Assembly: GCA_026874595.1 (NCBI GenBank)
Contig: CM049312.1
Coordinates: 71,268,929 to 71,332,928 of the forward strand
Direction of reading: 5' to 3'
DNA: 64,000 bases
Source: Sipunculus nudus
Lineage: Eukaryota; Annelida; Sipuncula; Golfingiida; Sipunculidae
The position numbers and the translations under genes are program-made. Of the stretch, positions 11,460-23,028 are shown one piece after another. Under the pieces are notes generated by a model. The model was not told the DNA's origin. It did not search any database and saw only the letters and a list, made by a program, of their open reading frames with translations. Positions within the stretch are counted from its first letter, which is position 1, and each line of letters starts with the position of its first letter.

Positions 11460-13673
11460 TATATTTTATCTAAAATCTTTGTACCGTCACATTGTTGAGC
11501 TTCATGCAACCACAATGAAATCAATATATGTATAAAGGGATTTATTACACAGTAGTCCAATGATGAGGATACAAAATATAAGTCGGAAAAAACACTTCCT
11601 CCTCCTTAAAACACGTCAAGCATTACCAATATATTGTCCCTAAATACGTGACTAGTTCAAACAGATGGTTCCAAGGTAGGCCAGTGGATTGCAAAGGTTT
11701 TAAGGATTTCAATTTTTATATCTCCTTTTAATTCAATTATTGATTCAAATGATATGTATCAAACAATCATATAACATGTCTTCGAGAGATATCCACTATA
11801 CCTAGAAACATAAGATGATGCGAATATGACCATTATAACGTACCTAGCTTTAAGTTGAATCTGTAAAAAGTAATTCTCCTATATATATAGTCTAATATAG
11901 TCTACCAGGTGACTTTCCATGTTTAAAATGTCGTGCTTCTTACACCACGTATAATGATTGACATCTCACAAAAGAAATGAGCTGCGGATAAATAAGTATT
12001 AATATGCAAAACATGTTTTCATGTTTTTTATTACCTCCTGTAATGCGTTATTCGTGGAATGTATTGTTTAGCCCTGTTTCTACAAGAAGTAATGCATGCG
12101 AGGCTTTACAATAGTGTAAGAAACCAAAACTGCAGATTATAAGAACCTTTCTATTGGGAATATCAGGACAAAACATGACTTTTCCCCTTTCTGGGCACAG
12201 AATTGCCACAAAGCATCTGATCCTGTCTAAGAGCATCCACTCCCTGCAACACAAACAAAACACGATTTTTTTCTATGCGGGGTATATTTTATTAAGAATA
12301 ACCCGGTGTTGTTTGCAAGTGAGTGAAAGTTCATACATTATGCAATATGATACTAACTTCATGCGAAATCGGATGGAAAATTAAGACAGAAGTTATTCCC
12401 ATAAATTGCTAACTACCTCCGTGGTATTTATACAGAGAAATTCCAGTGTGTCCGATCCAAGAGTGCTGATCAGATCTTGGGGCAAAAAAACAAGTTCCTT
12501 TCCCTTGTTGAAAAATAAGATCTCTATTTGAAATCTTGTATTCGATTTGTGACGGGTCAGTATTGGTCGACAGTATAGTTTTCCTTAATCGTGTTAAACC
12601 CTAAATCTCCTTTACCATTTGAAGGACAGCTACAAAAACATGAATAATAATAAATTGTTCATATTCCAAGTTGTTTTCATTAAACTATTCTAACTTTCTT
12701 TCTGAAACGGGTGCAAGTTGCCTTTGTACTACTAGTTATGTAAATAAATATCTTCTTTGGAACAAATGTAATCTGATATTATAATACTGCTATGTTCTAT
12801 AATACAGTGTCGTAAACAATAAGGACCGAGCAAATATGCAAACGTATATGTGTCGGTATTCCGAGCGTGGCATTATCATTCCAGGGGCCTAATCACCTAT
12901 CTATTTGTTTATATCAATATGTTTAGAATATGAGTGGGCCCGCAAAATTAAAACAAATTCAACAAGGGCATCTAGCGACAAGTCAGGTGAACCAGAGCTT
13001 TCCAGATAGCGTTTTGCAACAAGTTTTTTTTTCTCTAGCCGCATATATGCAACCTTCTACTTTGAATTGCTGCGTTTACAAACACCATCTTGTTAAACGA
13101 ATTCATAATCTTTCACGGAGGTATTATAGGAACTTTTCGTGACAAGAATTTCCCATAGATCATTAAAATAAACACAGAGGAAGCCATATATCGTAAGTTC
13201 GTTTTCAAAGGGTAAGTCATCGCGCAGCTTTAAAGGGTCCTGTCATAAAAGTAATGTACAATCTACATGGATATACTTCAATAAACAGAAAGGACAAAGC
13301 AAAAGCATAAACCAAGTGTGGCATGACTTTTACATTTCCCTTTTAAAACGGCTTGCCTAATCTACAATGAAGCATGTATAATTCAATCAAAACGCCTGTG
13401 TTAAAGCTATGACAGCTTCAGTAGGAACTTTATAAATTGAAAGCATCAGAAAGTGAGGCTAACAGATTTAAATGAAATAAAAGTGTTAATGTACTAGTGG
13501 GAGTCAGGGATGCTGTCAGGATTACCGGAAGTTTGATGTGACATAAATAATGACTACAGTATAGGGATTGCAGCGTTAATGGCTATGTAAATCTACTTAA
13601 AAATTGACAATAAAAATGTCGACATGTTTAAATCAATTCAGCAAGGCAGACGCTTATTAATACAAAAATATAA
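11460..13673 (-). repeat. paralogous 3' flank of VWD pseudogene
   Basis: This stretch aligns in order with about 61330-63030. Examples are the GTTGAGCTTCATGCAA / GTTGAGCTGCATGCAA pair (11490 and 61350), the TGGAATGTATTGTTT / TGGAATGGATTGTTT pair (12054 and 61923), and the ACCCGGTGTTGTTTGCAA phrase (12301 and 62127). Indels and substitutions are common, so the duplication is old. It is the downstream neighbour of the VWD gene in both places. No convincing exon is seen in it. Confidence 0.75.
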
Positions 13674-15005
13674 TTACGGCCAGTACTCATCATCTGGTTC
13701 GTCCCAATTATTATCGGTGGCACAGAAATTGTTAAAGAAACCAGTAAATCTGTTCAAATAAATCTAAGAATTCAATCTCTCTCAATTTTATGAACATTTT
13801 TTTTAACGGTTTTGAATGAAACGTTTCATTATTAAGTATTAAACAAATCTTAACTCGTTATTGTTAATTCCACAAAAGCCAACCATTCTCTTGTCGAAAC
13901 AGTGCAATGCAAGTGTTTATGCAAGTATGACAGTTCTAGGATACTTCTAAGTAAATTGCCTTGATTTGAAAGGTCAGCCATAAGCGATTAGCAACAGAAA
14001 TCCGGACACTCACATCAGCATCGTCATAGAGCATGGGCATGTATTCACCAAAAGGGCCCTTCACGCATACAACGAAAGACATAGCTCAGTCTATATCTCC
14101 ATTCATTTCGTCAATTTTTTCTTTACATTAAATTTCTAACAAGGACCAAGAACCGGCTACTTTCTATTTATATTATATAGGATTATGAAAATACTAATTT
14201 TGACAAATTAAACAATTCATCCATGGATCACTAGCACCAAACATCGCATTCATTTACGTCTTATAGTAAATTTAGCTTTTGTAGTAAAAAATCTTTTGTA
14301 ATTATGTTCTGTTTTGCACTTATCACCGTTGCCCTTAAAATGCAAGTCTAGTTTTTCTACTTTATTTCAATTTATATCCAGCAAGCCTTACTATTGTCCT
14401 CTGCCCAGTTATATCTTTGATTTAAGTCATTCATGTATCTAGGTAGAATCAAGCATTCAGAATATTGGGATGTTTATTAAACGATGTTACCTTATTGATA
14501 CAATGCCTGTGTATTGGAAAGGCGATATCCCATTAGACTGAGCGAAATAATTATGTTTACTCAGCATGATTGTTTAGATTCAGTGTTGAAAATGTAAAAC
14601 CGTGATTTACCAGGAGAAGACTAAATTATATATTGTGCACATTAGGTACAAATATTGTTTGTTGTTACCATGAGGAGCTTGTACAATTTTCCTTGAAAAA
14701 TTGAGTAGATTACATTATTATACAATATATCAACTCTCGCAATCAAGGACCGTTTGTAAAATCCGGTAGGTGTTGTTAACATAAAAACCTCCACAATGTA
14801 TTTGAGATCCGCAGTCATGTTCATGAACAGTTTCCAGACTCTTATTTTTCTCAAGTCTAATGTCTGTTCATCGGGGTCACGACAAAAACCACAACATTTT
14901 ACTTCAAGTTGTGGACATAGGTTAATATATAGTAAACCTGATGTGACAGTTCCGATAAAAAACGACAGACAAAAAATAAAAGCAAACTTTGTAAAAGGGT
15001 TTCAT
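13674..15005 (-). pseudogene. small secreted VWD-domain gene, broken copy
   Basis: Three exon-like segments: about 15005-14669, 14058-13855 and 13722-13674. Exon 1 encodes a hydrophobic leader (KFAFIFCLSFFIGTVTSG), a Cys-rich stretch, and a VWD start (DPDEQTLD, then a beta-rich stretch ending RSLIARVDILYNNVIYSIFQ). Exon 2 carries the VWD second half (DVSVRISVANRLWLTFQIKA, then a GFCGINNN ending). Exon 3 is an acidic tail ending in TAA at 13674. Lesions are visible on comparison with the copy at 63 kb. They are a one-base frameshift just after the start ATG, TGA and TAG stops (the TAG replaces the Trp codon of EVSW), a frameshift before GFCG, and loss of the exon 3 acceptor (TTTCTG where the paralog has TTTCAG). 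VWD domains usually occur in larger extracellular proteins. A single-domain protein of about 200 residues is suggested here. Confidence 0.75.
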
Positions 15006-16423
15006 GATCCATATAATCAAACTGATACCTGAACGAAAAATAGTTTTTTTTTATGTATGGTTAACATATATCGCCGGCAAAGTGCAGTATCAGTTCATTA
15101 TACAGGTACAGAAAAGCATCGTTTTATCCAAAAACCTCGGGGAACAAGCTTTGTGTTTGGCTAAACGATCGTTCGGGTGAACGTTTTTGCATCAGCTTCA
15201 TCGGAATAAATCGTAATTACGGTCGAGTTCCGAACTTTATCAAATATTGATTCACTTAAGTTAATGCAGTCAGCCATAAACTTAATAGCGGGGTCACAAT
15301 ATACTGTAACATTTGTCATGGAATAAAAAAAAATATCATTTAGAAAATATCAGTATTATTAATTGTGAACAGACCTGCCCTGAAATCAATTGGTATCGTA
15401 CTTTCATCATGTCACGCGTGGCTGTCCTGACAGCTGGTGGATAGATTAACTACGGGAACCTTTATACAAGTAACTCCTACCGAGAGGACTGGACCAATGC
15501 AGAAGTAAACAAGCTTAAATACACAATTTTATTTCAAATAAATGGAACAGATTGTTGATCTGCAGACGTTGAATGCCCGGCGAGTTCAGATTGCTTGCTT
15601 TGTACCCCTGTCCAATGTTCTAGGATCGACTGCTTGTCTTCAACTGAGAGGACACGGGCTTGCGCGCACATGACTCCATTAGCAAAAGAGGTAAACAAAC
15701 ATACAGGTGGAGAAAAATCAAGACGAGCTGTAAATTTTGTTGATATGATTATCACAATGTTTTAATAAAATTGTAGCATGGTTTATATAAAGCTCAGAAT
15801 TATTGAGAACTGAATGAGCTGCTCTCATAAATAGCGATTATAACCAATCAAAATTTCCAAATCCTGAGCAGAAATAAACTGGCAAGTAGACTCTCATGGT
15901 AAATAACGGAAGCGGACATAAACTGACCATCTGTTCATGGGAATACCCGATGCTTTGTCCCCAGAAAGGAAGGGCATAGTTTATCGCCTGCATATTGGCA
16001 GATTTCATGTACTATACGTTTTACCTTTATACCCTGAATTCAGGATTATTTCTTTTCAATATAGCTAGTATTTTGACGCACGAGATAAATATATACGGGG
16101 AAAGGGGGCTTGGTAACAACAAACAATATTTGTACCTAAATATGACTGTTTAATGCAGAAGGAATAATATCCCTAAATAACATTAAATTTTCCACATGGA
16201 AAAGATGAAAATGAGCCTTATAGTTATGAACTATTACCAGTTTAATTAGAAGGTCCCTATTGACATTATATGTCACAAACATTTAGTAAATTACCTTTTA
16301 TGCATATTCACTATTCAGTGAATAAAATTGGTCTAAAATTGAACCAGCATAAGTAAAACGTGAACGAGAGTGCTTTTTAACACAACCCTAAAAGGTCACC
16401 TAATGACGGAAGCGGTAATTTTT
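15006..16423. other. spacer upstream of VWD pseudogene
   Basis: This would include the promoter of the VWD gene copy. I see no clear TATA box placed to decide a start site and no recognisable repeat. A short open frame at 15534-15755 on the minus strand has no recognisable domain. Confidence 0.45.
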
Positions 16424-16906
16424 TAAAGTCTGTCTAAATTGAAAATATTTCTGGCCTGTGCTATTTTGTGCTATGGCTATAGTAAATAGCCAAACAGACC
16501 AGACAAATGACAGACATGGGCCATCCTTATATAGGCTAAACGTCAGAAGACTCCCTCAACTGTGCTAATAAAACTGACAATGATCAATAAAAATGCTAAG
16601 TTTTAATATGTCTTATACAATACTTGAGGTAAACTGGGACAATTGTTGAAATTTGTCATAAAATATACAAACCAGTGAACCATGGGTAATGACGCTAAGC
16701 TCACAAGAGATATCACCAAAGTTTCACTATGACAACACCCAGGCAAAAGCTGTTGTTCCAGGAAATAGATCTTGCTGACAATCGCGGTAGTCTGCAATAC
16801 AAGGTAGCAGTCCTGGCACAGAACACAGCAATTCAATCGACCATCAGGGTATAACTAAGGTTTATTAAGGTTTATCAAGGTTGCCCACGGTTCTGCCACG
16901 GTGTCT
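16424..16906. repeat. dispersed ~480-bp repeat, copy 1
   Basis: It begins at an AAGTCTGTCTAAATTGAAAA phrase and ends at a CACGGTGTCT phrase. Copies are at about 50569-50998 and 59050-59480, the latter two being part of the tandem duplication. Shared landmarks include CAGACAAATGACAGAC, TGTGCTAA-AAAACTG, CACCAAAGTTTCACTA and TTATCAAGGTTGC. The copies are diverged. No family was recognised; it could be a SINE or non-autonomous DNA transposon. Confidence 0.75.
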
Positions 16907-17480
16907 ATGCGGTGGTGCTACGATTCATCACGTGACGGTGGTGATTGCTATATATTTAAATATCCTGCCAGGCATCATTTCTCCAAACGATTCAAAGGGA
17001 TCAAAATTGAGAACTGTTAGACGGAGCGGCCTTTACAACATCTATCTGCTGTCGCCAGTCATCATTGGTGCAGATCTCTCACGATCATCCCCGGACGACT
17101 ACGGATCGCTTAGGAAGCCTATGCGATGTTATAACGGCGAGGAGGTCTGTACCTGGGTGACTCAAAGGTTACACTAAGCTGCCACTACAACATGCATCCA
17201 TGGGGTGGAGCTACAGCGACCATGCAAGATTTGAACCGTTTAAAACTACTGAAGCAACCACCGGATCATCAAGCGTAATCCCTGATCGGTATGGTTAGCC
17301 GTGGGACTCGCCAAGGACCCCCTCAGATGCCCTCAATTTTAAACACCGGGCATTGCCGTAGTTATAAACCGTGAAATGCGGCTTGAATTGAGAAAGAGAT
17401 TCTGTGTGATCTAGGGCCCCCGCGGGCCCCTGCTTTGGATTCTTTGATGGGCGGAGCGGAGCTGCGGGTGTTGATCTGGC
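16907..17480. other. unassigned, moderately GC-rich
   Basis: Open frames on both strands (+ 16881-17177, - 17295-17519) coincide with a higher GC content but show no recognisable domain. They end next to the 135-bp block shared with 43557. The segment 17400-17440 has a small GC palindrome (GGGCCCCCGCGGGCCC). It may be part of the same element as the array that follows. Confidence 0.35.
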
Positions 17481-17486
17481 AATACA

Positions 17487-17625
17487 GTAAAACATAAATA
17501 TAACATTACAAAAAATCATTTAGGCACTGCTATTTTTGTATGAAATGTTTAAGGTGGTGTAAAATTGTAATATGTAGAGATAAATGTTAACTTTAATTTA
17601 TTCCTTTTAACACCTTACACTGAGA
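17487..17625. repeat. 135-bp dispersed block, copy 1
   Basis: The segment from CAGTAAAACATAAATATAAC to CCTTTTAACACCTTACAC matches 43557-43695 almost base for base. Its last part (TAATATGTAGAGATAAATG onward) also starts the second unit of the 8.48-kb duplication at 52119. Here it stands immediately before a 20-bp GCGGGGAACTGTCGGTTTTC sequence and the hairpin array. Confidence 0.85.
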
Positions 17626-17779
17626 GATAGGCGGGGAACTGTCGGTTTTCGGTAGCGGCCTGTAGTTAAGCTTATGGGACTTTTCGATTTTTCGCAGGCA
17701 GTTTCTCATTAGTGCCGGGGGGGGGGTTGCTGGAAGCTTTGGCAGCCTGTAGTACCCTACAAAAAATTGGGAGGGGATA

Positions 17780-20113
17780 AAATTTATAGAAGCATCGCAT
17801 TGAGAGTTAAGATTGCCGCCAGGGGGAGTGGACATGAGTGCGGGCAGACAGAGGGGCCCCATGAATCGCACGCGCAAATAGCAGCTATTTGCGACCCTAA
17901 AAATTTGAGGAGGGGGTAAAATTTCTGGTAGCATCGCATTGAGAGTTAAGATAGCCGCCAGAGGGAGTGGACAAGAGACAGGACTGCCACAGAGGCCCAA
18001 TGAATTGCACGCGCAAATAGCAGGTATTTGCTACCATAAAAGTTGTGAAGACTGCCGCCAGGGGGAGAGGAGATCTCAGCGGCCTGGCAGAGGGGTCCCC
18101 ACGAGTCGCAAGCGCAAATAGCAGCTATTTGCTACCACAAAATATGTCAAGACTGCCACCGGGGGTGTGGACATGAGAGTGGACAGACAGAGGGGCCCCC
18201 ATAATCGCACGCGCAAATAGCAGCTATTTGCTACCCTAAAAAAATAGGAGGGGGTAAAATTTATAGTAGCATTGCATTGAGCGTTATGACTGCCGCCAGG
18301 GGGAGTGGACATGAGTGCGGGCAGGCAGAGGGGCCCCCATGAATCGCACGCGCAAATAGCTGCTATTTGCTACCCTAAAAAATTTAGGAGGGTTCAATAT
18401 ATAGTAGCATCGCATTGAGTGTTAAGACTGCCGCCAGGGGGAGTGTACATGAGATCGGGCAGACAGAGGGGCCCCATGAATCGCAAGCGCAAATAGCAGC
18501 TATTTGCGACCCTAAAAAATTTAGGAGGATGTAAAATTTCTGGGAGCATCGCATTGAGAGTTAAGATTGCCGCCAGGGGGAATGGACCTCAGTGCCGCCA
18601 GGGGGAGTGGACTAGAGACAGGACTACCACAGGGGCCCCATGAATCGCACGCGCAAATAGCAGCTATTTGCTACCTTAAAAAATTTAGGAGGGGTTAAAT
18701 ATTTAGTAGCATTGCATTGAGTGTTCGCAAGCGCAAATAGCAGCTATTTGCTACCTTAAAAGTTGTCAAGACTGCCGCCAGGGGGAGTGGACAAAGAGCG
18801 GGCTGCCAGAGGGGCCCCCATGAATCGCAGGGCAAATAGCAGCTATTTGCTACCTTAAAGGTTGCCAAGACTGCCGCCAGGGGGAGTTGATATGAGAGCG
18901 GCCAGCGAAGAGGCCCCCATGAATCGCAAGCGCAAATAGCAGCTATTTGCTACCTTAAAAGTTGCCAAGACTGCCGCAAGGGGGAGTGGATATGACAGCG
19001 GCCAGACAGAGAGGCCCCCATGAGTCGCAAGCGCAAATAGCAGCTATTTGCTACCTTAAAAGTTGTCAAGACTGCCGCCAGGGGGAGTGGACAAAGAGCG
19101 GGCTGCCAGAGGGGCCCCCATGAATCGCAAGCGCAAATAGCAGCTATTTGCTACCTTAAAAGTTGCCAAGACTGCCGCCAGGGGGAGTTGATATGAGAGC
19201 GGCCAGCGAAGAGGCCCCCATGAATCGCAAGCGCAAATAGCAGCTATTTGCTACCTTAAAAGATGCCAAGACTGCCGCCAGGGGGAGTGGATATGACAGC
19301 GGACAGACAGAGAGGCCCCCATGAGTCGCAAGCGGAAATAGCAGCTATTTGCTACCTTAAAAGTTGTCAAGACTGCAGCCAGGGGGAGTGGACACAGAGG
19401 GGGTTGCCAGAGGGGGCCCCACGAATCGCACGCGCAAATAGCAGCTATTTGCTACCTAAACAGTTGCCAAGACTGCCGCCAGGGGGAGTGGACAGAGAGC
19501 GGCCAGACAGAGAGGCCCCCATGAGTCGCAAGCGCAAATAGCAGCTATTTGCTACCTTAAAAGTTGTCAAGACTGCCGCCAGGTGGAGTGGACACAGAGC
19601 CGGCTGCCAGAGGGGCCCCCATGAATCGCACGTGCAAATAGCAGCTATTTGCAACCTTAAAAGTTGCCAAGACTGCCGCCAGGGGGAGTTGATATGAGAG
19701 CGGCCAGCGAAGAGGCCTCCATGAATCGCAAACGCAAATAGCAGCTATTTGCTACCTTAAAAGTTGCCAAGACTGCCGCCAGGGGGAGTGGATATGACAG
19801 CGGCCAGAGGGGGCCCCATGAATCGCACGCGCAAATAGCAGCTATTTGCTACCTTAACAGTTGCCAAGACTGCCGCCAGGGGGAGTGGAAATGAGAACAG
19901 CCTGACAGAGAGTCCCCCATGAGTCGCAAGCGCAAATAGCAGCTATTTGCTACCATAAAAAGTGTCAAGACTGCCGCCAGGAGGAGTGGACACAGAGCGG
20001 GCGGCCAGAGGAGGCCCCATGAATCGCAAGCGCAAATAGCAGCTATTTGCTACCTTAAAAGTTGCCAAGACTGCCGCCAGGGGGAGTAGATATGACAGCG
20101 GCCAGACAGAGAA
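17780..20113. repeat. ~100-bp tandem array with hairpin and CTCF-like block
   Basis: About 21 units. Spacing is irregular (~100-160 bp) in the first third and close to 100 bp from about 18731 to the end. Each unit has a 19-bp hairpin (GCAAATAG, CAG centre, CTATTTGC), then TACCTTAAAAGTTG, then a GC-rich block ACTGCCGCCAGGGGGAGTGG, then a variable GAGAGCGGCCAGACAGAG segment and GGCCCCCATGAATCGCA. Hairpins start, for example, at 17874, 18114, 18489, 18731, 18930, 19131, 19534, 19931 and 20031. Short open frames through the units are by-products of the repetition. The GC block resembles the CTCF core consensus, but binding is inference only. Confidence 0.92.
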
Positions 20114-21810
20114 CTCCTTGACAGGTGTCATTGGCTGAGCTGATGAGTCATCTCGGGTACAGTCGTGATCCTTTGTCCTTCAAATGTGCAACTGCCCGTC
20201 CATCAAACAGGCACATTTTAAACCGTTGGACCTTCAAATCTGAAATTAGGTATACAGTTAGATTTTCCCAAAATCTACTAGCATACCATAATTCGGTTAC
20301 TCTGACTTTCTTCCTTTTAGATATTAAGGAAACCCCTCCGTTTTCCAATGAGAACCCATTGTTACGCCTCAAGACTGCCTAAAATCAGAACCACTGTTGT
20401 GAGGTTGATCGTAGATAAATGGATATTGCTTCATACATTTCCTATGAACACACAAAAACAGGGTCAGTATTGCGTATAAGTTGAAGATATGGGCTGAAGA
20501 AATGCACCTTTAATAAATCCAAAAGTATATTTTCCCACTGAACCAAAAAATTGCTGAGGGTAGAGACTGTTGTAATCAGAGATAAACTACAATGAATCAA
20601 GATTGAATTGTAAATGAGGTATGAATATTTAAAATAATAAATTATTCATATAAATATAAAATTATATTTAAACCACAAATTATGCCCAAATGTGGTCATG
20701 GCCCGTTTTTCGCTGTAAGCACAGTAAATTTAATAGCATATCATGCACACGTAAGGTTGTCAGCTACTACTTTGTAAAAAAGGAAAGGAATTCACCATAA
20801 ATTGTAGCTTTTATTACAGTTGTAATGAGACCTTGTCACACCAAGGCTATACTGAAGGCAATGTGTATTTCCCCTTATGGACCTTTCAGGCCAATTATGC
20901 TTGCTTGAAGCATGGCCTCAATACAGCCAGGCAGCTCTCGTGTGGTTCCAGCTGGACCTATCTGTCCACCCCCTGCAGTAGTAGTAATTGTGGCCAGAAA
21001 TGTCGAATTAAACAAATGATTAAAAATAATTGTTTTAAAATAAAGAGTCTAAGAAATATGAATGGAAAGAAATTTTAATTTAATAAATATCCAGGTCTGA
21101 ACCGGGTGTTTAATTTGTTGATTAATATTTATAACAAAATTTAAAAATATATAAAAATATGTGCAAAATATAAAATTTTACTCCGACAAGTGCTAATTGA
21201 AGATGCGAATATGTTTGACCAATGGAATTAAGCCTCCTGTCTGTAGCAGATGGTACATGATACTGGCTAAAAAATCAGAATGTATATTACTGGTTCCTTA
21301 ACGTTGACTTCAATTAATAAAATTAAACAATGCCAACTCGAGTTTCCTCCTTGTATAATTGCTCCCTGTTTTGATCATTAGGTTATTTTTAACACCTGTA
21401 TTAGTTACATAGCTGGATTACTTTTTTGGCCTGATACGTGTTAAAAAATGGAAAGTTATGCAAATAACATAAAATAAAGAAAGCAGATGTGTTCTCATTA
21501 TAATGTGTATAATGTTAAAAATTGTCATAAGTGTCGTGCTATGTTTAGATTATGGACAGTGGTGTGACAGTATTCATAAGTGAACACAGATTTTTTTTAA
21601 TGACAGCCTTAAAACAGGGTACTTATGATCATAAATAAAAATAGTGAAATTGGTATAGCCGAAAAGATCCACAATATCGTAGGACTGAAACTGAAGAAAA
21701 AAAAAAGCAATTAGTAAAGACTGTATAATTGTATTTGATTATGAATAAAAAAACAATATTTCAAGTATGAAAATAAATACAAACACAAATACAAGGAAAA
21801 AGATATGACT
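20114..21810. other. AT-rich spacer, nothing recognised
   Basis: This starts exactly where the ~100-bp array stops. Reading frames on both strands at 20125-20382 are open but have no recognisable domain. The rest is AT-rich with stops in all frames. Confidence 0.45.
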
Positions 21811-22410
21811 GTGGAAGTGGTTAATTTGCCGTATCTGTATTATCGCGCATTTGTCAATTCATGGCATTGGCGCATTTAGGATTTTCGCGCAAATCCGTAA
21901 GGTAATAAATGGTGTTTCAAAAATTAAGATATTAATAACAGGTAGGTTTATGAAGTAACCTACATCCCACCTAACAAATTATCTACAATAATACTAACCA
22001 GAAGCAGCCAAGTATATGTCAGGACAACAAACAGAACTGACAACAGTCGCTGGTCTTTCTCAGCTCAGCCGTATTTCAAAGCTATATGGGAAGGCTATGG
22101 GTGTCTTAAAAAGCTCCTTATTGTTTCAAAATTGTTTCTACGAATCACTATAAAGGAAAGAGGTCTTTCTCGAGAAATCACTTGCTAGGAAGTCTTACGA
22201 CAATATGACTTCTTTAACAATCTGGTTAAAGAAACCTCAACTAAAGCGAACTCGATGGCGGGATTACTAGGCTCACATGACTGTGTATCAGGCGAGAACG
22301 GTGTAATTTGCCGAACCATCGCATGGAATTTACGCGTGTTCTGATTTTAGCGCAAATGTACCTGCAGCTAAAAAGGCGAAAATTAAAACCCCGCTAACAA
22401 AACCACTTCC
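21811..22410. mobile_element. MITE-like element with short inverted ends
   Basis: The left end GTGGAAGTGGTTAATTTGCC and the right end AACCACTTCC are inverted (TGGAAGTGGTT arms of 11 bp, about 600 bp apart). Internally, both halves carry words of the form GCGCAAAT / ATTTGCGC near their ends (21895 and 22350). The element is too short to encode a transposase. No target-site duplication could be decided, so superfamily is open. Confidence 0.5.
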
Positions 22411-22579
22411 AAAGTATGTAAATGCGAGTGCAAATACTTTGAAATTGTATTCCTGAATGCTGTCGTGAATAAATTTAATAATAGAATTTTAAAAATCAGT
22501 TATTTCATGTATATTATAAACCGAAATATTTTCGGATGTTATTGTTAAAATTTAACATTTATAAAATCAAGTAAGTGTT

Positions 22580-23028
22580 TGTCAGTTTTAATATATGCTA
22601 TATCCGGTATACGGGTTACCCTAACCCTTCGGGGATGACATACTCCAGTAGGTGTTTGTGACTATTAATATATGCCATATCCGGGATACGGGTTACCCTA
22701 ACCCTTCAGGCTTGAAATGCTCCAGTAAGTGTTTGTCATTATTGATACGTGCTATACCCGGGATACGGGTTTTATGCTATATCGGGGATACTAGTTACCC
22801 TGTAAGTGTTTGTCACTATCAATATATGCTATATCCGGGATAGGGGTTACCCTAACCCTTCGGGCATGAAATACTCCAGTAAGTCTTTGTCACTATTGAT
22901 ATATGCTATTTGCCGGGTTACGGGTTACCCAAACCCTTTGGGAATAAAATACTCTTGTAAGTGTTTGTCATTATTAATATATGCTGTATCCGGGATGCGG
23001 GTTACCCTAACCCTTCGGGCATGAAATA
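22580..23028. repeat. 77-bp telomere-like satellite, small array (S1)
   Basis: About six units of the same satellite that fills 28.0-42.2 kb. Typical words are TATGCTATATCCGGGATACG, GGGTTACCCTAACCC and CGGGCATGAAATACTCC. Units here are more diverged, and one is truncated near 22750-22800. The array stops abruptly at 23028 at a different sequence. Confidence 0.92.

Noticed and set aside
12048-12384. Overlapping open frames on both strands as an extra exon of the VWD gene
   Set aside because: The paralogous region at 61.9-62.2 kb does not keep the same frame or splice sites, and the segment lies after the stop codon of the last exon.
16881-17177. 98-codon plus-strand frame as a gene
   Set aside because: It starts inside a dispersed repeat and has no recognisable domain or splice context.
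20140-20180. CTGATGAG followed by a possible stem, resembling the hammerhead ribozyme core
   Set aside because: The essential GAAA part of the core does not follow at the proper place, and I could not draw the three stems.
22652-23024. Open frames with repeated DTGYPNPSGMKYSS-like peptide
   Set aside because: They are the 77-bp satellite read in one frame. The repeats are conserved as DNA, with indels breaking the frame.
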